A DNA stretch of 64,000 nt from Grammothele lineata (Eukaryota; Basidiomycota; Agaricomycetes; Polyporales; Polyporaceae). The stretch is from the NCBI GenBank assembly GCA_002150815.3, contig NDFF03000320.1:434001-498000 (forward strand), written 5' to 3'. Made by a program: the position numbers and the translations under genes. How positions within the stretch are numbered: position 1 is the first letter of the stretch; every line of letters starts with the position of its first letter. The notes below the pieces were generated by a model that was given only the letters and a program-made list of their open reading frames with translations, was not told where the DNA came from and did no database searches. This document shows, piece after piece, positions 23,403 to 32,871 of this stretch.

Positions 23403-24672
23403 TTGTACTGTTGTTGTTTGGTTGTTGTCTGGATTTTTGCACTCGCCGTTCAACCGGCGGATCTCTCTTGCCAAATATACAGAATTCTGTACGAAATTAT
23501 CAGCGAGATCTCTATATGGCCACGACCAGGGTATATAACAAGACATCCGGCCTGCAGTAGCACCGGGAGGCGTTTTCGTGCTTGAGCATGGCTAAAGGTC
23601 GACGTCGCCGCTACGCGTAACGCGCATGGCATACCGAAGTCATGATAACTTCAACGAGCAGTGCGCTTCGTCATGTACTCCTATGTTTGTGCTGCGCTCG
23701 AATTTGCCACAGAACTTGTGCTGATGGCATGTAGGTTTTGCTGAACCTTGACTTTACATGCTGGGGAAATAAGCCCTGACTCCGGTGTTGACGTTTTGGA
23801 CGATGATTCAAATATTCAAGCGGAACCGGGGTTATCGCACATACCTGCTTGCCGTCTTTATGCTGCGTCACTGTAGCTGAGTGTTGCGGAAAGGAGCCAC
23901 ACCCCACACAGCAAGTTCTTGGTAAAAGGGGCGCATATACTTACTTAGTCCATTCGACCTACGGCGTCAAGGGCAAGGAGGTCAAGACGAACGCAAAGGG
24001 ACGCATCATGAGGCGAAGTGGTTGAACCTTGAACGTGAATATTTGAATATCCGCCGGGACGCGTGATGTCATCGCCGAGCGCCCGCGTCGATCAGTGGCC
24101 ATCGAAATCGTCAGCGGGCGCTCAGTAGGCGCTCATGGTCAATTACCCGGTCGGGCTTCGGTTGCGCAGCTCGTCTTCTCCCCGGCCTCCATTATCAATA
24201 TTTGAATGCGTTTGAATATCGGAATGCGGAACTGAGGCTGTGCACGACAGTACACAACCAGAACCCGATCGCTGTACACTCATCCACGCTCTGCTCGTCC
24301 CCGACGGCGAGTCCAAGCTCTGGCCATGGAAACGTTGCTGGAACTTTCTCTTCTCAAATCTCGCTGGGTTTCCCAGCGATTTGGAATGCCCAACGCTGAG
24401 GGCCCTCCGGCTATGGGAAGGAGCGGTTTCCGGCTCAAGGAATACACGTCTGCCATCTCCATCCCTGGAGAGCACAAACTTTCTCAGCGTCGGTGGCGAA
24501 CGCATGACTAACGAGAGCATCATATGGCACGTCGTCATAAGTGCAGTCCCGCCGCGATCGTATATAAGGACTAGTAGGAACCGCGGCCGCATCGATCCTC
24601 CACAGCACTCAACCGTCCGCACTGCAGCACTCTCACAGCCGCCGCCCTCAACCGCTCTACCCTAATATTAAT
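23403..24672. other. Spacer between tandem DJ-1-like genes
   Basis: It holds three copies of a TTGAATAT-rich motif (23805-23820, 24037-24052 and 24195-24220) and the TATA box of the second gene. No coding sequence is seen. Confidence 0.5.
24561..24568 (+). promoter_or_regulatory. TATA box of second DJ-1-like gene
   Basis: TATATAAG about 110 bp upstream of the ATG at 24673. Confidence 0.6.
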
Positions 24673-25681
24673 ATGCCCAAGCGTATCCTCTTCGTCTTCA
24701 CCTCCGCCGACAAGACACTACTTGGCCACCCGACCGTGAGTGATGATGTCGTCATCGCGCCCCGCCGACCACTCGTCTGACTTTCCTCTCTCAAGGGCTG
24801 GTACCTCCCAGAAGCCGCGCATCCGTACTACGGTCAGTTCCAATCTGTGCGGCCTCTTGGGTTTTTGCGCTCACCGTCAACTTTCCCCGCCAGTTCTCTC
24901 GGAGAAGTACGACATCGATTTCGCTGCGCCCAAGGGCGCAAACCCCCCGCTGGACGCGGACAGCGTGAAGCTCTTCGCGGCGGACCAGAAGTTCCTCGAC
25001 GACCCCGTCGTGCAGCAGAAGCTCGCGTCCGCGAAGCCGCTCGCGGACGTGAACCCCGCCGACTACGACGCTGTGTTCTACCCGGGCGGGCACGGGCCCG
25101 TGCTCGATCTCGCGAGCGACCCCGTGAACGCGAAGCTCGCAGCTGAGGTGAGTTGTGCGACACTTGGTACAGCATGTGAAGGATGAGCGAGGAGGGAATA
25201 TGGGAATCGGGTCACTCAATATGCGTTGTTTGTTATGGGCAGTTCTTCCGTGCGGGCAAGCCTACGGCCGCGGTCTGCCACGGTCCCGCCGCGCTCGTCG
25301 GCGCGACGGACGCGGAGGGCAACTCCATCGTGAAGGGAAAGCATGTCGCTGGCTTCACAAACGAGGAGGAAGAGATGGTCCAGAAGGTCAAGGTACGTGT
25401 AGCTGCCCTCTGCGCCCTCTTATGGCTGTAGATGCTGACGTTCATCGATCTAGGACGTTCCGTTCCTGCTTGAGACTCGCTTGAAGGAGCTTGGTGGCGT
25501 CTTTGAGAGGGCGGATGCCTGGGCTGTAAGTATTGTGGCGCTCTCTGAAAGTAGAGGGTGTAGATTTGACATGTCACGTCTACAGGCCAAGGTCAGCGTA
25601 GACGGCAACCTCATCACTGGTCAGAACCCTGCATCGTCGAAGGGCGTCGCGGAGGCGATCGACAAGGCACTTTCGGCGTAA
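24673..25681 (+). CDS. DJ-1/PfpI (Hsp31-type) protein, second tandem copy
   Basis: Paralogue of the preceding gene with the same exon layout. It starts MPKRILFVFTSADKTLLG, followed by GWYLPEAAHPYY, VLSEKYDIDFAAPKG, a segment YPGGHGPVLDLASD, FFRAGKPTAAVCHGPAAL, DVPFLLETRLKELG, and the last exon VDGNLITGQNPASSKG ending ALSA. The nucleophile Cys (CHG), its following His and the Glu of PEAAHP are present, and the GGHG loop is canonical. The predicted activity is methylglyoxal detoxification or stress chaperone, by family. The length (about 245 aa) is normal. A strong TATA box suggests inducible expression, which is inference. Confidence 0.93.
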
Positions 25682-25883
25682 ATCAAGGGACAGATACTTC
25701 AATGTACGATGACGATGAATAATATATTAGTCTTGCCATAATCCGTTTGCGCCAAATTGCCTGGTGCATGATTGTGGGAAAGCGGACGTTGCACGAACCT
25801 AGTCCAACCCTGACGCTGGGATGCATGATGGGAGGTCTGGGAGGAAAACCTGAGATACGAACTACAGAGTATGTTGTACAATG

Positions 25884-26916
25884 CTAGATATACGAAACAG
25901 ACATCACCCATCCCTTCTTGAGTGTGAAGCCATCCAAAGCTTCTTTTGCGACGGACGCGAGATCTGGAGAGTCGAACATCACATACGCCATCTTGGCTCT
26001 CTGACCAGATGCGTTTGGTGTGGGTGATGGAGCGACAGATACGGAGTGGAATCCCTGGTATCTGTATGTCATGCGTTATCAAAACGCAGTCCCGGATGCA
26101 GTCTAGGAAAGCACACATACTGCTGGAATAGTACTGATAACACATCGTCCGTAACTTCTTGGGGTAGGTTGAGGCACATTAACCGCGCTGACTGCTGCTG
26201 ACTGGGTGCAGGTACCTGGCCTGTGCCACCCAAAAATGAACATCTCGTGAGCGAGCGGCAAGCAGAACCGGGAGATTGCACGTCGCGTACCGTTCGCGGC
26301 CTGCTGTTTTCCGCCCGTCTGTTGCTCGTCGTCGTCCTCGATTTCCATCTCCTCGTCATCGGAGTCGTCGTCATCCCGCGCGGTACGTTCCCGCTTGACG
26401 TCCCGCGCGTCTTCATCCATACGTTCATCCCGCTGCCGTTTCTCGCCCGCCCCGTTCGCACCGGAGCGTGCGCCGTTGGGCGAATTCTTAACGTGCACGG
26501 ACGTCGGGGGCACAAAGTCCGGGTCCTCGCGGCGGAGGGTCGCGTAGGATTTGGTCTTGGCGTACTCGATGTGCTGCAGGGTCGTCCGCGACCAGGGCAA
26601 GAACGGGGGAGAGGAGAGGATGGTTCGAGATCAAACGCGCTCTCGAGACGGGGCGAGGTTGAGACGGACGGCGCACCATTGGCTTATCGTAAAAGACCAT
26701 ACCTTCGCAGCCGCGCATGGCGGCGGTGGCGCCTGCGAGGTCGGTGAAGACGACGAAGGCCTGGCCCTTCATCTTGGGGCCCTTGAGGGCGACGACGTCG
26801 AGGATGCGGCCATAGGTGGTGAAGAGGGCGAAGAGCTGGGCGCGGAGCTCGTCCTTTTTGACCTTGTCGTTGAGGTTGTGGACGTAGAGAGTCGTGTTTG
26901 GTTGGGAGGAGGACAT
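25884..26916 (-). CDS. U1A/U2B''-type spliceosomal RNA-binding protein
   Basis: Two RRM domains joined by an acidic/basic linker, as in U1A (U1 snRNP) and U2B''. The start is ATG at 26916, MSSSQPNTTLYVHNLND. The first RRM has the RNP2 core LYVHNL and RNP1 core GQAFVVFTD, plus DELRAQLFALFTTYG. After the intron near 26590-26690 the model continues HIEYAKTKSYATLRRED. The linker near 26300-26480 is rich in Glu, Asp, Arg and Gln. The second RRM gives LMCLNLPQEVTDDVLSVLF, then a short exon with GFHSVSVAP and MAYVMFDSPDLA, ending VMSVSYI at 25884. Whether it serves U1 or U2 cannot be decided by eye. A MITE-like element lies 220 bp upstream. Confidence 0.88.
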
Positions 26917-27138
26917 GGCGGTGGAGACGGGGCCGAAACGGGAGGAGGAGGTCCTGGTCCGGTGCGAGCGGTGGACGCGTGCGGGCCTGGGCTGGAGCGC
27001 CGGGCGGGCAGAGGCCTGCAGAGGCGTTGGAGGCGAGGGCTGCGGGCGCCTCACAGGGGCGGAGGGAAGCCCATCAGAGCGAGCGAGACGCCCGTCGCAC
27101 GTTCGCGTCTGCTGTCGAAATCGGCCAGCGCTGCTACT

Positions 27139-27573
27139 GGATGACTTTCCGTAAGAATCTACGGGTCTACGGACGCAGACGGAGTCTGAAACCCGCCTAA
27201 GCGAGGGTAAGCGAGGGCCATGGATCTTGGGCGTCTGATGAGGTGCCGGATTCTCCGGCAACCTGCACGTGACATTGAGAGATTATGTGAGCCCCCAATT
27301 TGGAGGTTGATATGATGGTGGCGGAGTTTGTCGTGATGGGGGTTGCCTTTCCAGTCGCGGCGAGCTCTAAGCGAGGCTAAGCGAGGCCTCTGCGGTCGTC
27401 TGCGAGTTTAGAAAGGGGGGTCGACCCCCCTCTCTAGATTTTGGCATCTACGGACGCTCTAAGCGAGCTGAGATTCGTCGGAGTCTGTATCCGCCCCCGG
27501 CATCCCCTCCGAACCCTCCCATCAGCATCTCGATCCGTCCGTAGACCCGTAGATTCCTTACGGAAAGTCATCC
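27139..27573. mobile_element. MITE-like element with 37-38 bp terminal inverted repeats
   Basis: The left end (27139-27175) starts GGATGACTTTCCGTAA and the right end (27536-27573) is its reverse complement, with a single one-base indel. Both ends are flanked by ACT (27136-27138 and 27574-27576), a possible 3-bp target duplication. The 435-bp element has no open frame for a transposase, so it would be non-autonomous. Inside are repeated TAAGCGAGG motifs (about 27198-27216, 27368-27386 and 27459) and a GC palindrome. The superfamily is not assigned; 3-bp duplications occur in PIF/Harbinger and CACTA relatives. Confidence 0.8.
27409..27436. repeat. GC-rich palindrome inside the MITE-like element
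   Basis: GGGGGGTCGACCCCCC at 27415-27430 is a perfect palindrome. Pairing extends to 27409-27436 with one mismatch, enough for a stable hairpin. Confidence 0.85.
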
Positions 27574-27865
27574 ACTGCAAAAACAGCCAGCGTGTTTCTC
27601 TCTCTCCGCTGCCCCGTCCGCTTCTTTCCCCCACCAAGCGGCCTCCGACCACACCGCTCGGGCGACCCCCTCCTCGGACAACCCGCGTACTCACCCGCGC
27701 GCACCGGTGCCAATCCCGCCGAGCGCACGCCTGCGACTGCTTTCTACGACGTCTAGCGTCCACACGTCGCATAGGCACCGACGTCTCTCGCGCCAACCGT
27801 TCGCTCGCCAGTTCATGACCCATTGACGTCCTGTCACTCTCTTCGACAAAGACGATTTCTACAAC

Positions 27866-29293
27866 ATGAACACCGCACTGGCCCCGGCATGGCTGCCGTC
27901 GCAACTCGTGCCCTTCTTCTTCCTCTCCTACCCCGTCGCGCCGCCCGCCCAGCCGGACTCGTTTCCGGACGCGAACTACTACTCTACCGGCCTGCTTGAT
28001 GGCTGCATCATCGTCACCGCCATCGCCGTTATGGCCGTCCTGCGCGATGCGACGCGCCTCTTCGTCTGCGAGCCCTTCGCGCGCTGGTACCTCGCGCGGA
28101 CACTCCGCAACACCAAGCGTCGCGCGCTCGCTCTCTCCAACGGGAACGGCAAGGCGAACGGGCATGCGAATGGGAACGGGAGCGCGAACGGGCACGGAAG
28201 GGCGGCCTCTCCAGACTTCGTGACCCCCGCGGAGCGCAAGAAAATGCAACGGAGCGTCATTCGCTTCGCCGAACAGGGCTGGTCCGTGGTCTACTACGTT
28301 CTGGAGTGGTTCTTTGGCCTGGTGCGTCCCCCTCTCACCCACCCCAATCCCCACTTCTCCGCTCCCCCCGCGTGCGCACCTTCTCCGGAACCGCTTGCTG
28401 GGAGTAACTATTGTATCGTGCTCACATCACGGCGCGCGTGCGCGCACGCGCCTGATTTCGAATTGTGCAGTACGTACACAGCAACTTGCCCACGGCAATT
28501 CTGAACCCGATCAACGTGTGGACGAACTACCCCCACATCCCGCTCGCGGGGCCGGTCAAGTTCTACTATCTGCTCCAGTGCGCGTTCTACATCCACCAGA
28601 TGTTGATCCTCAATGCCGAGGCACGCCGCACGGACCACTGGCAGATGTTCGGCCACCACGTTGTCACCGTTGTGCTCGTAATTGGGAGCTATTTCTACAA
28701 CTACACCCGCGTCGGCTGTCTCATCATGTTCCTCATGGACTGGGCCGACATCTGGTTGCCGGTGAGTATCGCGCGCCTGTAATGCTACGCGTAAGCAGTA
28801 CTGACATCAAGTTCGCGCAGTCGGCGAAGATGCTTCGGTACTTGGGCTTCAGCACCACTTGCGACGCGGCATTCGTTGTATTCATGATTTCATGGCTCGT
28901 TACGCGGAATTTCCTCTTCGGGCTCGCCATCATCGCCACTTGGAAGGCCTGGTACATTATTCCCCGCGTCTGGGACCCCGCGCGCGGGCATTTCATGACG
29001 CGGGAAATTTATATTGGGTTCTTCACGATGCTTTGCGTGCTACAGGTAAGAGACTGCGCTACGTTCATCACGCTGCACCACAAACTCAAAGATTTATCGC
29101 CGCAGGTCCTGCAGCTTGTGTGGTTCGGGATGATTTGTCGGGTAGCATACCGCGTAGTAACCGGCAGTGGAGCCGAGGACACGCGAAGTGACGACGAAGA
29201 GTGAGTGGTTTCACTTTTTTCTCGCTGCCGTTCTCTGAGATCATGCAACGCAGCGATAGCGACGACGAGGACGCCCACAAAAAGGACGACTAA
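27866..29293 (+). CDS. LAG1: Ceramide synthase (Lag1/Lac1, TLC domain)
   Basis: ER membrane enzyme that N-acylates sphingoid bases with very-long-chain acyl-CoA. Start MNTALAPAWLPSQLVPFFFL at 27866. The first exon has membrane helices and an Asn-Gly-rich low-complexity stretch (about 28138-28199). The TLC domain begins after the intron at about 28320-28470 with YVHSNLPTAILNP, then YYLLQCAFYIHQMLILN and the Lag1p motif HHVVTVVLVIGSYFYNYTR...FLMDWADIWL. The two adjacent His are the presumed catalytic site. Later exons give SAKMLRYLGF, TWKAWYIIPRVWD and VLQLVWFGMICRV. The acidic tail ends DEDAHKKDD at 29293. Length and motif order are normal. Confidence 0.94.
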
Positions 29294-29904
29294 CTTATTT
29301 CCACCCGGTCTGTAGAGGGCACGATAGATCTTACTTACGCTAATGCCTTAGTGACGGATCCTTCTCTGGCCGAAAAGTTGCTCACGAACCCCCCGAGACG
29401 CTGGTATGCGGAAATGTAATACTTGTGCGAGTTTTTTATATCCAGGCTTTGGCTCTGCTACTTCCGGAGCGGGTTCTCCTTCTTTCCCTTGCTCGTCCCC
29501 CTACGTGGTATGCCGGGGCCCCCGTACTCCCCGTTTTCGGGATGCAATGCCTATACCCATTCACATCTCGCGAGGGATATTCTGCAGGTGCCACCATCGA
29601 TGCTTTGAGCAGCGCACAGGCGGTAAGGGATTCCGGTGTGGTCGTGCCTGTGCGACTTCGTTCCTACTGACCTTCCCGATCGGGGGGTGGCCGGGGCGGG
29701 CGCCTCTCGCGCGCGCACGTCAAGCTTAGCCTGCGGAACACCGCAGATCTCGGAGACTCGGAGTGTACAGCGGGAACGCGGTATATTTGCGCTCTCACCG
29801 TCGCCATCGCTCGCCGCGCGTTCGTGTCACCCGTCTAACCCCGCATCAAAGCGCTTTCAACGCTAGATTTCTCCTGCCTCGAACCTCAGCCCTCGGACAA
29901 GATA
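29294..29904. other. Intergenic region
   Basis: 3' flank of the ceramide synthase gene and 5' flank of the Snf7-like gene. No gene or TATA box is recognised. Confidence 0.45.
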
Positions 29905-30629
29905 ATGATCTCTAGCATCCTGAACTACCTCGGCTGGGGCGCCCGCCCGCGGCCCGCGGACCCCCTCCAGCAATCGATGACGTACATCGAAGAGCAGCTA
30001 GCCATCCTCGACAAGAAAGAAGCCTTCCTCGACGAGCAGATCACGCGCGAGTCCAGACGCGCAAACGCGCTCGACACCCCTGATCGTACGTTCGTTACGC
30101 CGTAGGCCTCCCGTTCACGGTCTCGCGCGGCCTCCGAACCGTACCTATGTACATACGTCGCTAAGCCGGGGTGTCGAACCGAACAGCGGTCGTCGCCGCC
30201 CAGCACAAGAAGGCCGCCTTCGAAAAAGAGCTGGCGCGCATCCGCAACAATCGCGCGCTGCTCGAGGCGCAGCTCACCGCGCTCGCGCACTTCCGCGACA
30301 CCGCGCCGCACTTACAAGAAAGAGAGCCGGGTCTAGAGGTGTGTGATTGTGCTTGAGGGTGGACATCATTCCTGCTCCCGCTCCCGCTCGCCCCTTGTTC
30401 CTATAACGGGCACTGACCGTGCTGTGACTAGCATCTACAGGGATCACGACCACGAGAAATGCTCGAGTGGCTGACAGAGGAGCAAATGGTAGAGGTTGAA
30501 CAGCAAATGGTGCATGACGTCTCGGAGAACGCGGCCTCAGCGGCGTCATCAGCGTCGGCGCGTGCGCGTAATCCCGCAGACAGTCGGGATGTAGGGAGCG
30601 CGCCGGGCACAGCGGACGGACGACGCTGA
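29905..30629 (+). CDS. Short Snf7/ESCRT-III-like protein
   Basis: Three exons: 29905 to about 30086, about 30185 to 30339, and about 30430 or 30439 to 30629. The start reads MISSILNYLGWGARPRPADP. Residues 25-60 give MTYIEEQLAILDKKEAFLD and after the intron HKKAAFEKELARIRNN, which resemble helices 1-2 of Snf7/CHMP4 (a basic, coiled-coil core). The C-terminal exon has MLEWLTEEQMVEVEQQM, comparable to the acidic region of ESCRT-III proteins, and ends TADGRR. At about 165-170 aa it is shorter than usual (about 220), with the middle helices missing. ESCRT-III proteins polymerise to bud endosomal membranes. The family call is inference from helix pattern. A 9-nt alternative acceptor (either before or after CATCTACAG) keeps the frame. 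Confidence 0.6.
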
Positions 30630-31323
30630 TGAAGGCGGTCCGTTGCTATACGCGCGCGCGACGACGGGGACACACGGGCGGGCGGGCGGGCGGGAAACCC
30701 AGTTCACTCGAAGTCTTGAACGTGCGCATCTACGGGGTAGCGCCGCCATCGGGCGGCGCGAAGCGCCTGGGTCGAGAGAGAGCAGAATTAGCGTGCTAGT
30801 ATATAGCTCAATGCGTGAGATAACATGATGGATGGTAATGCATGCGGTGCGTCGTCGAAAGGTAGGAGGACCTGAACAGCAAGGAGAAGGCGAATTCCAT
30901 GATATGGACATGGTGGTATGGGCGTATGCATGGCGACAACGAAGCGATGCGGGCGAAGCGGCGTATGGGTGGTGTATGCGAGGTGGAGGGTAGGGGAAAG
31001 GGGTGGAGTGGGGTACGATGGGGTGAGGGGAAAGGGGGTTGCGGAGAGAGTTGCGAGGGGGAGAGGCGGATGCAAGAACGACAGTAACTTGAGGAATAAT
31101 TAGCAAATGCGACGATAGTTCTTTCAGCGGACTTCGTGACAAGCGACAGGCAAAATATCTGCAGAGAACCCGGAACCCAGGAGATGGTCCGAACGACAAC
31201 GAGGCGAGACGGGGACGCGGCGTGCGGCGCGGATCGCGGACCGCGGTGCGCGCTCGGCTGGGCGTGGAGAGATCGTGTTCGCAGACCGTAACATAGACCG
31301 GACACGACGATGGCGGCCTAGGG
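30630..31323. other. Convergent 3' region with G-rich tracts
   Basis: It lies between the stop codons of the Snf7-like gene (+) and the Nem1-like gene (-). It has a five-run GGG tract at 30676-30694 and a purine-rich stretch at about 30980-31075. No gene is seen. Confidence 0.5.
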
Positions 31324-32871
31324 TCATGAGAAACCGCGGATCCCGAGCACGCGACGGACGTCGCTCGTGAAGCGGAGGGAGTCGAGCACGGGCAAGAGGT
31401 CAAGTAGCGCTTCGTCATGAGGGTCGTGGGTCCAGCCTTCTATAGGTATGCCGTTCGCTGTGACAGATGACACGTGAGCGGGCGGGGGCAAGCATGCGAG
31501 GGGGCTTGGAAACGTACCCTCGTTAATACTATAGCAAACGGGTGAATTATCTACTAAGCAGACCCGCGAAAGGTCTTGCTCGATGATCGACAGATCCTTG
31601 GTATACGATCCGTTCGGCAGTTGAGTACATGACTAGCGCTGACGTCAGTCCCATCCTGCGACATTTTGATCGGACCACGTACCTCACGGAACAAACGGCG
31701 ACCCAGGATACCACGGCCAGCATCAAGCCAGTCGATTACAGGATCTGCATACTCCTGCATCGAGGCAGTAAAGATAACGAGTGTGTACCATTGTGATACC
31801 TGCGGGCGCAGTGGGGCAGAGGTCATCGGTATGCGGCGCGGACACGTTGGAGCACGTCGTCGGACGCACCTTGCGGAGGAAATAATCGACAAATGGCCGC
31901 TTGTACACGTGGTAAAGCGTACTGCGACCTCCCAGAACAACCTCGACCGTGTACCCTGCGCCCTTATTCCGCCCGCCAAATCCGAAGAGCCCTGACCCGC
32001 CGGCGTACGGCAAGGGTCGCGACGTCGAGTGAATAAGGGTCTCGTCCAGATCGAGAACCAGCGTTTTCTGCTGATGAAACGGAGTCCGCTTGTTGGACGG
32101 TGTGGGCGTTTCTGAGCGGGAGTCAACTCCCGGTGGTGTAGGAGACGGTGTAGGAGCCAGCGCTTTAGATTCTGGCGGAGAAAGGGGCAATGATGCAAGC
32201 AGGCTCTTCTCAGGAGCTTCCGCTGCAACAGAGGCCGATATTGACGATGGTGGATGCTTGGATAGCGGGGACGGAACTGCAGGGTGGAAGGGCGGGTGCT
32301 GGGGGGAAGAATCTAGTAATACAGGTGGCGGCGGGGACTTCTCGTCTCTACTCTCGTCCTCGGTGTCCTTCTCTTCCTCGTCAGAGTTGTCTTCGACCGC
32401 AATCTCCTCGACTATGACGGGCACGGGCCGCTGCCTGGCGAATGTGCGGAGGGCGGCAAGGAATGCGTGCCAGAGCTGGAGGACGATGCGGACGAAGACG
32501 AGGTGGCGGAGCGCGTGCGACGCGTCGCCTGGCTTCGGGCAGACGGCCTTCTCTGTCGAAGAGACCGATGGACGGCGCGAGGAAGGGCGAGATGGCTTGC
32601 GCGATATGGCAGGGCCGAGCAAAGAAGAGGCAGACGCGAGGATGCTCGGGTTGACCTCGGCGGGGGAGGAATAGGAGCGCTTCAGGGACCATGAGCCGGA
32701 CGGAGAGGGGGGCTGGACGTGAAAGGACTTTGTGGAGCCTGAACGCTTGAGCCTGGGATGGCGGTCGCCGTTGAGGGCAAAGTGGGGGTCCTCTGCGGTC
32801 GGTGTGCTTGGAGGGGTGGCGGGGGAGGCCAAGACATCGAACTGGCGAGAGAGGTAGGAGAGGGAGTTCAT
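31324..32871 (-). CDS. NEM1: Nem1/Dullard-type SCP phosphatase
   Basis: Catalytic subunit of the ER/nuclear-envelope phosphatase that dephosphorylates the phosphatidate phosphatase Pah1/lipin, linking phospholipid and triacylglycerol synthesis. The start chosen is ATG at 32871 ([15 protein letters not shown]). An in-frame upstream extension with a hydrophobic stretch exists up to 33081. The N-terminal half is Ser/Pro-rich with a hydrophobic segment, [20 protein letters not shown], possibly the membrane anchor. The HAD catalytic motif reads [13 protein letters not shown] (nucleophile and acid Asp). Downstream exons give [36 protein letters not shown], and after the intron near 31470-31500 [18 protein letters not shown], ending GIRGFS. 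All FCP/SCP motifs appear intact. Confidence 0.92.

Larger units (their letters stand above)
26917..27865. other. Divergent promoter region carrying an inserted element
   Basis: The start codons of the U1A-like gene (-) and Lag1 gene (+) are 949 bp apart. Nearly half of this is the inverted-repeat element at 27139-27573. Confidence 0.7.
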
